Positions 24,905 to 37,900 of a stretch of DNA of 64,000 nt are shown one piece after another. Position numbers and translations under genes: made by a program. Source of the DNA: Carallia brachiata. Taxonomy: Eukaryota; Streptophyta; Magnoliopsida; Malpighiales; Rhizophoraceae. The stretch is taken from assembly GCA_021464245.1 (NCBI GenBank), contig JADCRB010000017.1, positions 1,337,427 through 1,401,426 of the forward strand, read 5' to 3'. The notes beneath the pieces are model-generated. The model made no database searches. It worked only from the letters and a program-made list of their open reading frames with translations, and was not told the origin of the DNA. Position 1 is the first letter of the stretch. Every line of letters begins with the position of its first letter.

Positions 24905-26390
24905 TTTATTTAAGGTGACGACATAAACTTTGATTACTTAGAGTATTGATAGGTTCAGTATTTACATAGGTTTATGCATAATTTATATATATATTTGGAT
25001 AGTTTAACTATGTAAATATTGTAAATTGTGGCAAATTCTACTTCGGCTGCTTGTTTTATGCTTTGTAGGACAATTGGATATAACCGAAGTATTTGACGCT
25101 TAGAAAAAGGAACCTATCGGGTTTGAAGGAGAAGAAACGAGCCGAGCACAAAAGAACCGAATCAAAAATTTGATTGGAAAGCTAATATGTGGTCAGTTCG
25201 GATAGAATTTCACAGCTTTGCGCACTGCTCGTATTTCAGCCATAACTTCCTCTACACAAGTCGGAATTGGATGATTCTTAAGTCGAATCGAAGCTAAGAG
25301 ATAGAGCTACAAGTTTTCTGTTTTGACTGAATTCGGATTCGGCCTGAAAAGGGTCGCAATTGGGGTCCGAAAATAGAGGATCAAAACTGTCCAGGAAATT
25401 TATAAATCCTTTTCCGACTAGAATTTGGACTCTTTTGGGGCTTACAATTTGATTTTTGGAGGGGACTATAAATAAAAAAGTTACAGCAGATTTTTGGAGG
25501 CTACTCTTTTGAACATAGGACGATACAGAGAAGCGTGGAGAGCGAAGAGAAGAAGAGTATAAGGAAGGAACACGAAGACGTCGGAAACGAGTTTTTCAAA
25601 TCTTTCTCGTTTCTTCTTTCTCTTTTGAACTCTTGATGTTTATTATTTATTTATTTGGACTTTTCAGCATGAGTGGCTAAAATCCTAACTAGGGTGAAAG
25701 GGATGTAACTTAGTTTAGGGTTGAATTATATGATTTTTGTGGGTAATTTATAGTTCTTTGGATTATATTGCAATTTCATGTTGAGAACTGGAATTGATTT
25801 ATCTATTTTGCTCTTAAATATACTTTTGTGCCTGATCACCATGAAAGTAGTTATAGAATTTGTATTGAGATCGACAGATGAGACACGAGTCGTGCACTAA
25901 ATAGATAAACATATGGATTTTGAATCAGAGATGAGATAAATTCGTATAATGTCAATAAAAATTCTCTGTTCTTAATGAGTTGAATCTGATTTGTGTGAGT
26001 TCGAGAGAAGAGTACAATTAAATTGAATATGGTTAGGGTTGCTTGACAAAGAATACTAACTAAATAAGAAGAGTTGACATTCAATTCAATTGTCCACGAA
26101 ATTTTCATATAGTTCAATCCTTTCTAGGTGAATGCCCATAACCCTAGTACTCTTATTCTTGAATCATCTCCATAGTGTTATTAGTTTTGTTTAATTAGTT
26201 TAATTTTCTTAATTTAATAGTATTTATTTTCTTTTTATAATTTTCGCAACGCCAATTTTCTGCTCAAGCAACATAAATTACGATTATCCTCTGTTCCTTT
26301 GGGCTCGACACCTGGAGTATTCACCAGGTTTTATTACTACGATTGGTCCTGTACGCTTGCAGGATTTTACCCGGTCAAGTATTTAATTTT
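24905..26390 (+). repeat. LTR remnant, Tat/Athila-like gypsy
   Basis: Contains a long transcribed-looking section with purine-rich GAAGAGAAGAAGAG (25545 region) and ends with GGGCTCGACACCTGGAGTAT, TTACTACGATTGGTCC and CGCTTGCAGGATTTTACCCG (26309-26375). This CGAC-ACCTGG, TACTACGA, CGCTTGCA order is what I associate with LTR 3' ends and adjacent leaders of Tat/Athila/LARD elements. A retro-element-like TATA (CTATAAATAA) is at 25468. No coding domain adjoins. Confidence 0.45.
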
Positions 26391-27500
26391 ACTGCTGAGA
26401 TGCTTGATTTATTCCTTAACCTTGATAGAAAGATGATTTATTCAAAATGTCACTTACAACGGTAAAGAACATTAGATTGAATGGAAATTTTTATTTTGAT
26501 TCATTTTTTAAGTAAGTGTAAGTTACTTATAATCTTATATCATATAATAAGTGGAGTTTATTTAAATAAAAAAATTAAAAAAATATTAGAATAGTATTAA
26601 ATTATAAATTAATTTTACTCATTAGAAAAAGGAGTAAAATTAATAAACGCCTAAATGAATAGATGTGAATGGGTGTAAGCTTCATTGCTTGGAAATAACC
26701 AATGCAGACTATACTAAAAGACATGAAACTGCGGATAACAATAGTTGGCGAAGTGACATTAAGCAGCTATCTTTATTGGCGATTGCCTTATCTCAACACC
26801 TAAAAGAAAAGGCAGTCGCTGAAAAAGAATCAACTTAGCTTCTTAAAGAAACCTTTGCTTGGTAGACGTTGCCTACTCATTGAAACACTACCTTAAACAC
26901 GAGAGTGTGCAGTTCAGCCTCCTTCTCCCATACTATTTTCAGTCGCACATAGTACCCTACAAAGCATGGAAAAGCCACACGTAGGAAACCTTGCATGTGT
27001 GGTTCTAATCTGCAACTATGGTATCCTATGCCAATAAGCGTACACACTCGTAATTCTAGTGAGACTATCAAGTAACAGAAGTAGATATCGTCTTGTGTTC
27101 TTTTGTTCTATTTATTGATCATGTTCCTCACCAATTGTCAAGTACAAACTAGTCGAGCTTTGTTTGATCTCGTAGAAGCAGGAAAACACCAAATGCCCTA
27201 TTGGCCTTGAAACATCCATTCCTGGCTTCTAGTGAAGTTATTTTAAAAGCAACTATAGAATTAGCTCAAGAAAACACAAAGAAAAATAAATCAAAGAAAT
27301 TAAAGGAGATAATATTTCATCTAGAATAGAATGAGTACATGCAAAAGGAAGGGAATCTCTCTTTGAATAAGCTTAATAGTTTTTCCTCACCTACCAGTTA
27401 GATTGGCTTGGGTGGGTTGCTTATCATATTTGGGTTTTTTACCTTTACTATTTGACTTTCCTTATTTAATGGACAGAATGTTTTGGTATAATATGTTCAA
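26391..27500. other. Intergenic, nothing recognized
   Basis: AT-rich to mixed sequence; short open frames only, no domain or splice pattern recognized. Confidence 0.4.
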
Positions 27501-27670
27501 CCTTTTTTCTAAACAAATTTCGACTCAAAGTAATAATATAAGCATATCGTGTGTAGCACGGTTAAAAATCCAGTTAATTCATAACTTTAAGGCATTATAA
27601 GGGAGTTCTCTGTGATACAAGAGCACAAAGAACCTCATGCATACTACAAATGATGTATAGGAACAAAAAA
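27501..27670 (+). repeat. Dispersed repeat R2, copy B
   Basis: Same ordered blocks as 21755-21930, including TTCTAAACAAATTT and GTTCTCTGTGATACAAGAGC; diverged but collinear. Confidence 0.6.
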
Positions 27671-28524
27671 GAAGCTCGAGATATAGTTTCGTCCTTATTA
27701 ATACCACCAAAGTATATAATCTAAATTTAAGAAAGAACATGTTTATAAATAGAGAGTTAAATAACCTTAGAATGAAGTTTCTCCATAGGCATCCATTCAC
27801 CAGGAGCGCATAGGTCCGATACCACCATATATCTTTGTCCTCCAATTGCATAAGTTGTTGATTGTCCACTTCACAATCAACCTCTTTTGAACTTTCCTCT
27901 ATCTTCTTCTCTAAGGGTGTTGTCTGTAATATGCCAAATCAATTAAGCAAAGGTTTAGAAACAATAACACATTGTACTTTACAATATAAGGTTAACAAAG
28001 GAGTAATAGTCATTCATATGAGTACGTTATAAGTAGCGGATTGATTTTACAAGGTAAGATATAAATAAGAGCAATAACATCCATGACAAAGAACTTGGAT
28101 GGTCACCAGATGTTCTTCCTCAACTATACCTTAAGCTAGAAATTCACTCTCCAAAGAAATCACTAGTTCACAAAACAGATGGATAAGGAACTTTCATATT
28201 CCATAACAACATTAAAATTAACTTGAAAAGTTCAAAATTTTCCTATTGGCATTCATGAGCACAATAAAAGTTCATGCAAGGAAAATCAAAAATTGAAATA
28301 GCTAATTGCACATCAACCATTTAAATGAGATTTACCACACAATAAGTTCTTATATGTATGCAATATTTCTTGTTGGCATATTAACATAAACAATAGCAAG
28401 TAACAATTCTTAAATCAATAGTAGAGAAGGAGGAAAAGCAAAAAAAAAAAAAATTCTTCATCACTACCACAACAAACCTAATGCTCTGGCTGATCTCACT
28501 TTAGCTCCGATTCCACAACTGCCA
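27671..28524. other. 3' flank of the FHA gene
   Basis: AT-rich; includes an A-run at 28439-28453. On the gene's own strand this is a T-run, so it is not a retrocopy poly(A) tail. No AATAAA on the minus strand was noticed near the stop codon. Confidence 0.4.
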
Positions 28525-29082
28525 TCACTGGCAGCAAGTCCCTCCCTCATCATCCTCTTCCCACTGTGGTTGTCCCCCGATGTCTTTCTCACCATTATAC
28601 TCCTCTTCGAAGTACTCCTTCCTCTTTCCTTCATTTACTGTTGGCCTCACCATCTGATTTTCTGCAGAAGAATTATAATCGTCATGTGGGACCACAGGCA
28701 CGTGGTGCCTGTGTCCAAGGGGCCCACCAAGAATACTTCTTACGGGAAGTAGGAAATAAAACTCTTTGTTCCCGATTTGTAAGTGATCCTGGGAGTTGAG
28801 TTTCACGGGAGGGTTGCCAGGAAGATGAAGGACTCTTTTTACCAAACATCCGTTCATGCTGAGGACCTCAAGAGCAAAATGGTGATGAGCGAAGTCGTAA
28901 AAAATACGAGCATGGTGGCGAGAGATCTTCTTGCCACCGCCGAGACTGGCGAGGTCAAGGTCTACCTTTGATTTTTTGGAGTTGCGGCCTAAGGTGATGG
29001 AATACGCTTGCATGTAATACTCGAAGTCGTCGCCCTGGAGCTTGGCAAATCCCACTTTCACGTCACTATTATTTGTTCCCAT
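28525..29082 (-). CDS. Short FHA-domain protein, plant FHA2-like
   Basis: Single uninterrupted exon, 185 aa, ATG at 29080-29082 and stop TGA at 28525-28527. A forkhead-associated domain (phosphothreonine-binding) fills residues about 8-110: GRN at 32-34, the phosphate-contacting SRHH at 54-57, NG at 77-78, then PGNPPVKL and FYFLLPVRSILG, all characteristic of plant FHA2-type proteins that are thought to act in the nucleus. The tail is acidic (EEEYNGEKD, EEDDEGG) and ends GTCCQ. Arabidopsis FHA2 is much longer (about 300 aa, from memory), so this is a short paralogue or a C-terminally truncated copy. The minus-strand TATATAA at 29230-29236, about 150 bp upstream, supports transcription. No introns are visible; a retrogene origin is possible but no poly(A) or target duplication was found. 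Confidence 0.85.
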   Translation of the reverse strand: MGTNNSDVKVGFAKLQGDDFEYYMQAYSITLGRNSKKSKVDLDLASLGGGKKISRHHARIFYDFAHHHFALEVLSMNGCLVKRVLHLPGNPPVKLNSQDHLQIGNKEFYFLLPVRSILGGPLGHRHHVPVVPHDDYNSSAENQMVRPTVNEGKRKEYFEEEYNGEKDIGGQPQWEEDDEGGTCCQ

Positions 29083-29170
29083 GGGGCCTTCGATTCGAAT
29101 CGAACCAAATTACTTTCTACATGAGAAAGGTTTAAGAGAGAATGATTTCAAGGTGTGTCCAATAGACTAC

Positions 29171-29870
29171 GGAGAGAGACAAAAGATATTGGGAAGGTAA
29201 ATGGGGTTTGTCAGACAGCTATCCTTTTGTTATATAAGGAAAAAGGTTAGCTACGCTTGTTGACTTAAATTTGAAAAATCTTAAGTATGCTCGTTGACTC
29301 AAATTCGAGTAAATTAAATTTAAAAGGGTGATTCTATTAGGTGGTCGTATGAGCTGTCATATATTTTAATTATATATTTTGTTATTTTGTAGTAATATAC
29401 AGATTTTTTGTAATCACATGCATTCTTTTGTGCAATAAAAAAATAAACTGTAAATTTTTATTGTATAAAATATAATTATTGCAAAAATTATGAATTTTGT
29501 TACATATGACTGAAATTTACAACGTTTCAGTGTGACCAATATTTTCTCAATTTAAAAAAGGTTAGGTACACAATTGACTTAAATTTATAAATAAAACTTT
29601 TTAAAAAATAGCATGGATAATATAAAATATTATTTTTTCAAAACCTTTTAGATATTATTTATTATAGTACAAGTCAATTTGTTTTTTAATAAAAAAATTA
29701 CCCACGTTGAGAGACGAAATGCATTAGAAAGCAAAACGGGGTCTACTAGCAAGTTACCTTTTTGTTATAAAAATTAAAAAAAAAAAGTTAGGTACATATG
29801 TTGAGTTAAATTTGACAAAGGTTAGGTACACTCTTATTTAAATTTGCAAATAAAATTCTTTAAAAAAAAA
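29171..29870 (-). repeat. Duplicated promoter-proximal segment of the FHA gene
   Basis: About 165 bp at 29171-29335 aligns with 29707-29870: both carry GAGAGACRAAA, GGGGT(T/C)T, CCTTTTTGTTATA, GTTAGNTAC and TTGASTTAAATTTGA in order. A further short relative (GGTTAGGTACAC) lies near 29561. Divergence is high, so the event is old. Confidence 0.55.
29230..29236 (-). promoter_or_regulatory. Candidate TATA box of the FHA gene
   Basis: Reads TTATATAA on the minus strand, about 150 bp before the start codon; leaves a 5' UTR of roughly 120 nt. Confidence 0.45.
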
Positions 29871-31851
29871 AAACTTTTCTTGCATCATTTTGTATTGTAT
29901 GAAAATTCACATTGTTAAAACTTTTCTTGTTAATTTATCAATGTGAATGGATAATTCACATCGGTCATCAAGCTCAAAACTAATTAGACGTTTAAGACTC
30001 AATCGATTCAACTGAAAATTCAATCAGTAAAATCGGTTTCCACTTTAAAAATCCAAAATATGTATTTTCTATATATGTTATATAAAAATATTAATACGTA
30101 AAATTCAATAATTCATTATTATTATGGATATTTTAATATTCTGTTTGACAGTTTTAGTTGTATATATTTGTAATTTATATGTGGTAAGATTAAAAACATT
30201 AAAGAATATAATGTATTGCTAGATGTATGCAATTTAAGTCAAATAAATTAAGCACAAATTAACAATTTATATATTTTTGTCTTAAAGTAATGTATTCATT
30301 CTATTTTCTTAAATAAAAAAATTGCAAAAGAAAGAAGTCCATATTAAAAGAATAAATTAGCATCTAAGATATTAATTTGGAAAATTAATAATTTTAGAAA
30401 AAGGAAAGAAAGAAAGAAAGAAAGAAAGAAAGTTTATAGGAAAGGCAAAGACATTAATTACAACAAGTAATAGTTATCTTTTTTGGTTACTGTATGGTAT
30501 TTTTCATGAGTTCTGTTTACATGTTCTTTTTTTCACAAACAAAGAATAGTTGTTTGGTTTCAGCAAAAAAAAATTGTACTTGTATTTTATAACTATAGTA
30601 CAATTCCCTATTTTAAAAGGTAGTTTTAAATTCTATGATTGTTTTTACATGAAATTAAAATTAATAATAATGTTGTGGGTGTATCCTATATAGTTTATTT
30701 GCAGTTTTTTTTTTTTGTATAGGACTTTGTATGAGAATATAATTGTCTTTTATGTTTTTACTGAAATTTGTACAGGACAACAGTAAGTTTTTGGTTATGG
30801 GATGTGAGGCTTTCTTTGTTCTCTTGCCTTCACTTAGTTGCTTCCTGTTCGCTAGTATAGTAAATTTGATTCTCTCCCACAATAAGATGACAAAGAAATC
30901 TCACTTAACTATTGTTGGCAAAAAGCATCACCCCTGGCGCAAATTTGGTACATGATAATATCAAAAAATTGAATAGCAGAAGGGGCCTTCCAGTTGGATC
31001 TGTCATGTTTATCTTTGACTTCTTACCACATACAATAGAATCTGCAATTGAGTTACTTGGTAACTTGAACATAAGTTTTTAACCATTATTACTCATGAAC
31101 TGATGATCATTGATGACACAGGTAGCGGCAGTCCACCCCTGCAAATAAGTTCAATTAACAATCTATATAAATAGCGCATTTTATTTTTGTACGACTCTTA
31201 ATGGTATGTCCTTGTCGATTGCCCTTACTTCTTCACCTGCTTTCCTCAATTCCATTTAGTGGTTTATTATTGATTTTTGATACAGAGAAAGAAATGAAAG
31301 TAAACATCTTCTTTTTATAATATGCATGATAGGAAATCTGTTTATCACAATTGAGAGCTTGACAACTGAAGAGCCTTTTTCATACGCATTTTCCCGCAAT
31401 ATTAGTTATGCAATAATCTGTGAAGCACAGAATGAACACTATAGCATAGACACATTAGGACACAGACTCCGTGACTTGCAGATCTTCAAAACATCTTGGC
31501 GCAAACATAGCTCTAACACATGTACACACACATATATACACACACTGACTATACAAAATTAAGTTAATAGTGAGTTTAGCTTGTTTAATAAGTTGGATGA
31601 GTTTAATAAGCTACACTAAAGTTTAATTAATCAATAAAATAAGAAAATAACCACTAAACCAAATAAAACTTATTATTTGAGCTTCCTTTCCATCTAAAGT
31701 CCAAGATTTTTTTTGAAAAGCTCAAAAGAAGCTAGGCTATATTTGGAGAGAAAGGCCAAATTACAGAGAGACCAATGAGCATCTTAAAGGACAAAGTGCC
31801 AAACCTAAATTAAATCTAACGAAAATTTATCATAGACATGGGTTTAAGCAC
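29871..31851. other. Intergenic, no gene recognized
   Basis: Very AT-rich to 30640. From 30720 to 31160 composition is higher and T-rich (intron-like), but no exon could be recognized on either strand; the open frames 30743-30955 and 31326-31562 have no known domain. A short ACACACATATATACACACAC run lies near 31524-31546. Confidence 0.4.
30403..30432 (+). repeat. (GAAA)n microsatellite
   Basis: About seven GAAA units in an AT-rich intergenic stretch. Confidence 0.9.
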
Positions 31852-32720
31852 CTATTGTTGGTGTATGCTCTAGTAGTCAATGTATTGATTACCATTGTGA
31901 ATACATATTTATGTATATTATTAATCAATTAAAGGCATTTTCTATTTTTCGTATTGTTCGTATACACAATATGGTCATTGACAAACTCTAAAGATAAATT
32001 TTATGAAACAAATGTACTCTGCAAAGGTAATTATAATGAGATTATGATTATGAGATACCTATTGTATCAAAGTATTATTCCTAAATATTCCGGATTGATA
32101 CGCTATCAAGACAAAAATTGGTAGGGTTTTTAGATTAGCGCATGTTATGTCTCTTTCTTATGAAGAAAGCAATCGATCTCATAAACAGAAGTACGAAGAT
32201 ACATGAGCAAATATGTGAGTGCTTGTTAGATGAACAAGTTCACTGAATTGACTCACTACCAGAATTCTCAAATGAAAAATTACTCATGTGTTTAAGGGAT
32301 GGTCACAGAAGTAATCCTTACACTTAAGATCACCAAAGTATGTCATATAAGAATTGATATGCTTTGATCTCGCCTACAGGTTTCTTGATCAAGGATTACT
32401 TTTGGGGGTGAACATTCACATACCATGAACTCTATGGAGATAGTAGACAGATTAGGATTTGTCACTATAAAGTAATTACAGAAGAATATTTTGTTTGTTC
32501 CCAATGAGTATTAATGGAAGAAATCCTTGTGTAATGTGAAATTATGATTCAAAAAGAGTTATGATCTTATTCAAGGAATAAAGAACATATGAATATTTGA
32601 AAAACTAATATAATTTAACAATATTGTAGCCACTAATTTTACACTCTATGTCTAACTGGAACTTTAGTATGACGGCAAGATTGGATTACACTAAGAGTCT
32701 TTGACCATGGTGAGCCAGTA
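31852..32720 (+). repeat. Family R1 LTR fragment, copy 2
   Basis: Starts GTTGGTGTATGCTCTAGTAG and is collinear with the first 900 bp or so of 19802-21368, including GCTTGTTAGATGAACAAGTT (32221 region) and ATTACTCATGTG. The right part of the LTR is missing. Confidence 0.6.
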
Positions 32721-34801
32721 ATATCTTTGTTTGCTAGCCTTTGTCCATAGAATTTGAGTTCCATCATGTTTGCTACAGATTCTTTTGTGCATTTTGCACA
32801 TCACATAGGTTTTCTTCCAAGGTGAGGCTTGAGAGAAGGACAGCTTGTAAAGTCAGTCCTCAATGATGACATAGTGTGGTACCTTATACTAGGTTTTCTT
32901 AGCCTACAACTTGTCATTCGATAGTCACCATATTGTAGATTTTCTAGGATAGTCCATCCATAAAGGCTCTCAATGAAATGACATCGCTTCTGTTAGGGCT
33001 GCCTCATAACTAAGATGGCTAAGTGCTTCGGGGAAGACCGCTTGGCCCAACCTATACTAGAAGACATATTGTGCTTTGGGGAGAGCATCCGCTTGAGAGT
33101 TTTTTTATCCTTGGGACATGCTCAACACCATTCCTTAGATAGAATGAATGGCCCCACGTTCATAAATGTACCTATAATATCATTTTACAATTAAATGTTC
33201 TTAATCAAAATTTTATATCTTATTCACAACTCTTTTGTGTCTAGAATGGATTTACTATTGCTAAAAAAAAAAAAGAAAGATGGATTTACTATATTTTTTT
33301 ATGTTTTAATTTCGACAATATAACTACACACTACTGTTTTGAAAATATATATTTATTAATTTATTAATAATTTTCAAATAACATTATTTATTTTTTTAGC
33401 CTAATTTTTGTTTCTTAACATTAATTAATAAGATAGAACTTTATCATTATTCAATAAAAATAATAAAAGAGAATATTCCTTCCCTAATTTGCCAATTATT
33501 CTTTTTGCAAACTGTTTATTCTAATTTGTCTATTTTGCCATTTTCACTTTATTTGAAAAACAAAGAAAACAAAAAGAAAAAAAGTTGGTATCTCGGTATT
33601 TTTGTTCAAGGATTTGTCCCGATTAAAACGACGACAGATATTTCTATAACAAACACTGATATTTTTGAAACACTTATAATTTTTACATTGAAAAAATATA
33701 AATCACCGTTTCAAAATTAACAGTTACAATTTCATTCGAAATATTTTTCAGAATAAAAAATTCAAAACATGTACAGACACTCAAAAAGAAAAAGGGCAAA
33801 CCAAAATTGTGATTGATTGGCTTATAAGGGCTAAAGTGAATGTGACCCGCACCCCTCTAAAGTTAAGCCGCCAGTCATGCTCTACATAAAAATGCCAATT
33901 AGTGACAACATTGGATAACCAAAGCCACAAAAAAAAGGTTTGCTTTAACCAATCAGTAACTCAAATGATGTTGGAGTCATGTCAACATTTTTAAGTCTCT
34001 AATGCAATTTTGTTGTTGGAGTCAATAAATAAAAATAAAAAAAAAATTGCATTGGGATTCCGCGGAGGAAAAATTAAAGAATGAGGTTATAAAAACACAT
34101 TTATTTCTTTTATGGATACAACCTTTATTTGTGTTTCCATGAAGAACTCGGCCCAATAATTCACATAGTTTGCAGATATATGATTGAAAAATTAATAACG
34201 TTCAAAAAAATTTCACATTTTGTAAGGATAATCTAGTTTTAAATAATAAATTGAAAAATATTATTACGTAATTTATTATTTATATTAAATAATTTAATTT
34301 GCTAATATCATGTATTTCTCTATCAAATTTTACTTAATTTTATGATTTATTACTAATTTATATTGTAATTTTTAGTATATTTAATATTATATGTCGTGCC
34401 ATCTATATGTTGTATACGTACATATATTAATCTCCAAGACCGTCTTGGTGTAACATATATACATTTATCTCTATCTATGGTTGTATGAATTCTCGCCAAG
34501 CTATTTGTTAAGCTAAGTGTACGCCTGGTGTAACGAACGTTGGTATAATAAGTCGTGTTAAAATTTTAATATATATATAAAATCCATTTCTGGGACTCAT
34601 TTAAGCTTGGTTTCTTTACATTATTCAATATATTGGGGCCTACTAGATGCCCACTTGAGATAAGATACAGCAAGAAGATGTGACTAAAAGGAAATAATCT
34701 TCAATTTATTGACAAAATTAAAACAAATTTTGAAACGAAGATGATATATCGATTGCATTGCTTCAGAATACCAATAACAAAAGACAAAAAAACAAAAAAC
34801 T
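32721..34801. other. Intergenic, nothing recognized
   Basis: 32720-33140 is moderately GC-balanced but untranslatable in all frames; the rest is AT-rich without clear element ends. Confidence 0.4.
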
Positions 34802-34814
34802 AAAAAATATGAGC

Positions 34815-34837
34815 TTTATTGTACCATAAAGTTTATT
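34815..34837 (-). promoter_or_regulatory. Poly(A) signals of the iminopeptidase-like gene
   Basis: Two minus-strand AATAAA hexamers (34832-34837 and 34815-34820), 65 and 82 nt past the stop codon. Confidence 0.6.
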
Positions 34838-34901
34838 CAGCGGCGTCCTTTCAATCGCTCTTTCAGCAGTCTATATTGGACTGTAGAAATTGCAAAGCTT
34901 A

Positions 34902-37900
34902 TCAGAACACAGGGATCTTTCCGTTTAACATTCCCAACAAATGATCAAGGACTTTGGCCCCACCGTCTCGCAGACCAGAATGCATGTACTCATTAGTTAT
35001 CCAGAGCCTAACACCTGCTATCTGAGAAGCTGTCTCCATTGCCAGCTTGAAGTTAACATACACATCTTCATAGTATACGGCAGCTGCAACAGGTACCTGC
35101 CAGCATTCAAAAAAAAAATAAAGAAACCGATGAAGAAATATGCCAAAAAAAAAATAGGGGTGTTTGCTGCTGAAAGGAAAAACTAAGAAAAAGAAAATAG
35201 CCCAAAGATCGTATTTCCCCTCATTTCATGTTATTAGCAATGTGGAATTTATATAGAAAATAAGCCATTTGAAAAGACTAGGATGAACGTGAATGCAGGA
35301 CACCTTGTTGTTGTTTAGCACGGCAATATCATATAGGGGAGGCCAATCACTTTTTTCCGACAATAGGTGAGCAGCATCTTTAAATTGCCTCAAGGCATGA
35401 ACTTCATCAAACATCCACGGGAATATCATCTGTAGAGACCAAGACACCTCACATTTTTCAGGGGAAAAAAAATATATTCTAATGCAACGAACACAATATC
35501 AGTAACTTGATCAAAATATATAAAGTACAGATAACTTAGCATTTAATTCTGTTCTGCATTTTGTTAAATGCCGCATTTAATTGATCCAGTCATACATCCA
35601 TATTTGTCAACAAAAGCATTTCAATTAAAGGCACAAGATCAAAATTATAAAGTAAATCCCTAATATGGCCCAAGACAAACCAACCAAAGAGGAGAATATG
35701 CACAAGGTCGTAAGAACAGCCATGATCAGTTCATTCAACATACCAGCACAATTGCCCCCATTCCACCATGAATATTAAATGTTTCATTTAAGCAGACAAA
35801 ATGAAAGAAGTAGAATTTGGCCCTATGAAATGTCAGCAGAAAAGGCTCCCTCAAAAGGACAACAGTCTACAACTACGTACTCAGCAATGCAAAAGCAAGT
35901 GACAAGTTGACTCTTTAAATGACGAGTGAGACATTCTTAATCTCAGACTGTTTTCGTGGAATCAAGATCTGAACCCCTAGGTAATCCTCAGGTTCATCAT
36001 CAACCTTCGAAATGAGTAAGTAAGGTGAAAAAAAAGAGGTAGATCCCAGAAAATATGTGACGCCTACACAATGGGTGTGCGAATGTAAGCTTCTTATAGA
36101 GAATTCATCAATGAAAAAACCAGATTGTCCATTCATCATTTGCTTTTTCATTTGACCCTAAGACTACCGGAAGCATAATTTATGAGCAGACTCCAGTAAT
36201 ATTGAGCTGCTTTGATATTTTTTAAAATACAAGTTGTAACTTGTCCCCACCTCTCCCGTGAAAAATACTGGACGACATTCTTTTGAAGCCTTTATTGCAT
36301 CGTATTTACCTCCATCCTCAGCCCTGATTTTATGAGCAGACCAACGCGGTGGAGCACCCTTGAAAGCCAAAGGAAAGTGCAATAAGAAAAAATGATTAGG
36401 CAGCTTAAGGAAAATTCTAAATAGCCAAACTATTCACTTGTATTTCTTGTGCTAGTCACAATGAAGTCTATCCAGCAAAATATCATTACATTTTTTGGAC
36501 TTGGACATACCCAACTTATTATTCCGTCGACTAAAATGCTTTTTTTTTTTTTTTTTGCTCCAGATGTGCAAAATCCAACAACAGTTTCCTCATCAATGTA
36601 ACAGCGAACTACCAAAAGGAAATAAAGTAATCTACCTGGCAGTATATGGTCTCATGCAGGATAGCGTAGAGCGGATTTGAGTCAAAGTGGATCCAATTCT
36701 CAAACTGCACATATGAAAGACTTATAAATAGACTCTAAATATTCATGGGGTTAGTCCACCAAAAAAGCAACAACTTTCTTACAGCATTCAAGAAATAGTG
36801 GCTGACTCGCTTTTGTGACCCTGGAATAATTACAGGATCCCAGACCCTCTCAAACCTACATGTTGTGGAAGAAACAGTTTAAGAGAAAGGAAAGAGAAAA
36901 GAAAGAAGTCAAACTGAAAAACAAAAGGTTGCAAGTCATATCAAGATGAACACACATGTGCTGATGCCTTACATGTAGTGCAAACGTTCAAAACCTGCAC
37001 TGGATCCTAAAGCAGTAAGACCAAGGCTTTGCAGTCCTCTTGGTGTCAAGATTCCCCCAGAAGGGAGAGCCACCTAGAACAAGAGCAAAGCAGAGCAGGA
37101 TAGGCTCACAACAAAAATTTAACGAAAATGCTCCTGCATCGGAAGAAGTACGAAAAACATGTGCGCTATATCCTCACCCCGCCTCCTTCAGATTCTGCCA
37201 AATAGTTCACAACTTCCCGAACAGTTTCTACATCCTGAGGAAACCTCTTATAGTATTTTTCATTCTGCCGTAGAACTTGCTCAAAGCATGCCCTGTAGAC
37301 TGCATCTGCAGAACACCCATTCCCAATTGGAGGGATTCCTCCAGTTATAAGGACTTGCTTCAACCCAAGTGGCGCGAAACTTAAATAGGTCACCGCACAA
37401 AAGCCGCCATAGCTCTAAACAAGCGCAAATGAAACCAGATGTCACTACCTCAACAAATCATACTCATGAATAGATGAAGTACGAATCCTAAGGAATTCAA
37501 AAGCCCATGATTGCGTGCATTGACAGACAAGGTTAACAATCTCAATAATACCTGTCCCAAAATTGTCCATGGTTGAGCACCAGGAACAAGGCGAACACGA
37601 ATAAACTCCGCATCATTCACAATGTTGTCAGCTCGAAAGTATTTCAAATATTCAGCTAATTCATTCGGAGATTCAAATTGCGACATGGAAGACGGTGTCA
37701 GTGGAGTGGACAAGCCCGTGCCCCGCTGGACATTTTCAAAAAAAAAACAGTCCATTGTACACCAAATGCTGAATTCGACTACTATAGGATTAAAAGGGTC
37801 TATGCTAATTGTTCAGTAAACCAAACCTGATCCATCAAAACAACACGAAATTCTTCACACGCTTTCTGTATCCATCCACTGGCTTCGGTAGGCCGTGGAC

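Noticed and set aside
28439..28453. Poly(A) tract next to the FHA gene as a retrocopy tail
   Set aside because: On the gene's strand it is poly(T), the wrong orientation for a retrocopy tail.
28566..28971. Plus-strand frames opposite the FHA gene
   Set aside because: Shadows of the minus-strand coding sequence, which has the conserved FHA residues.
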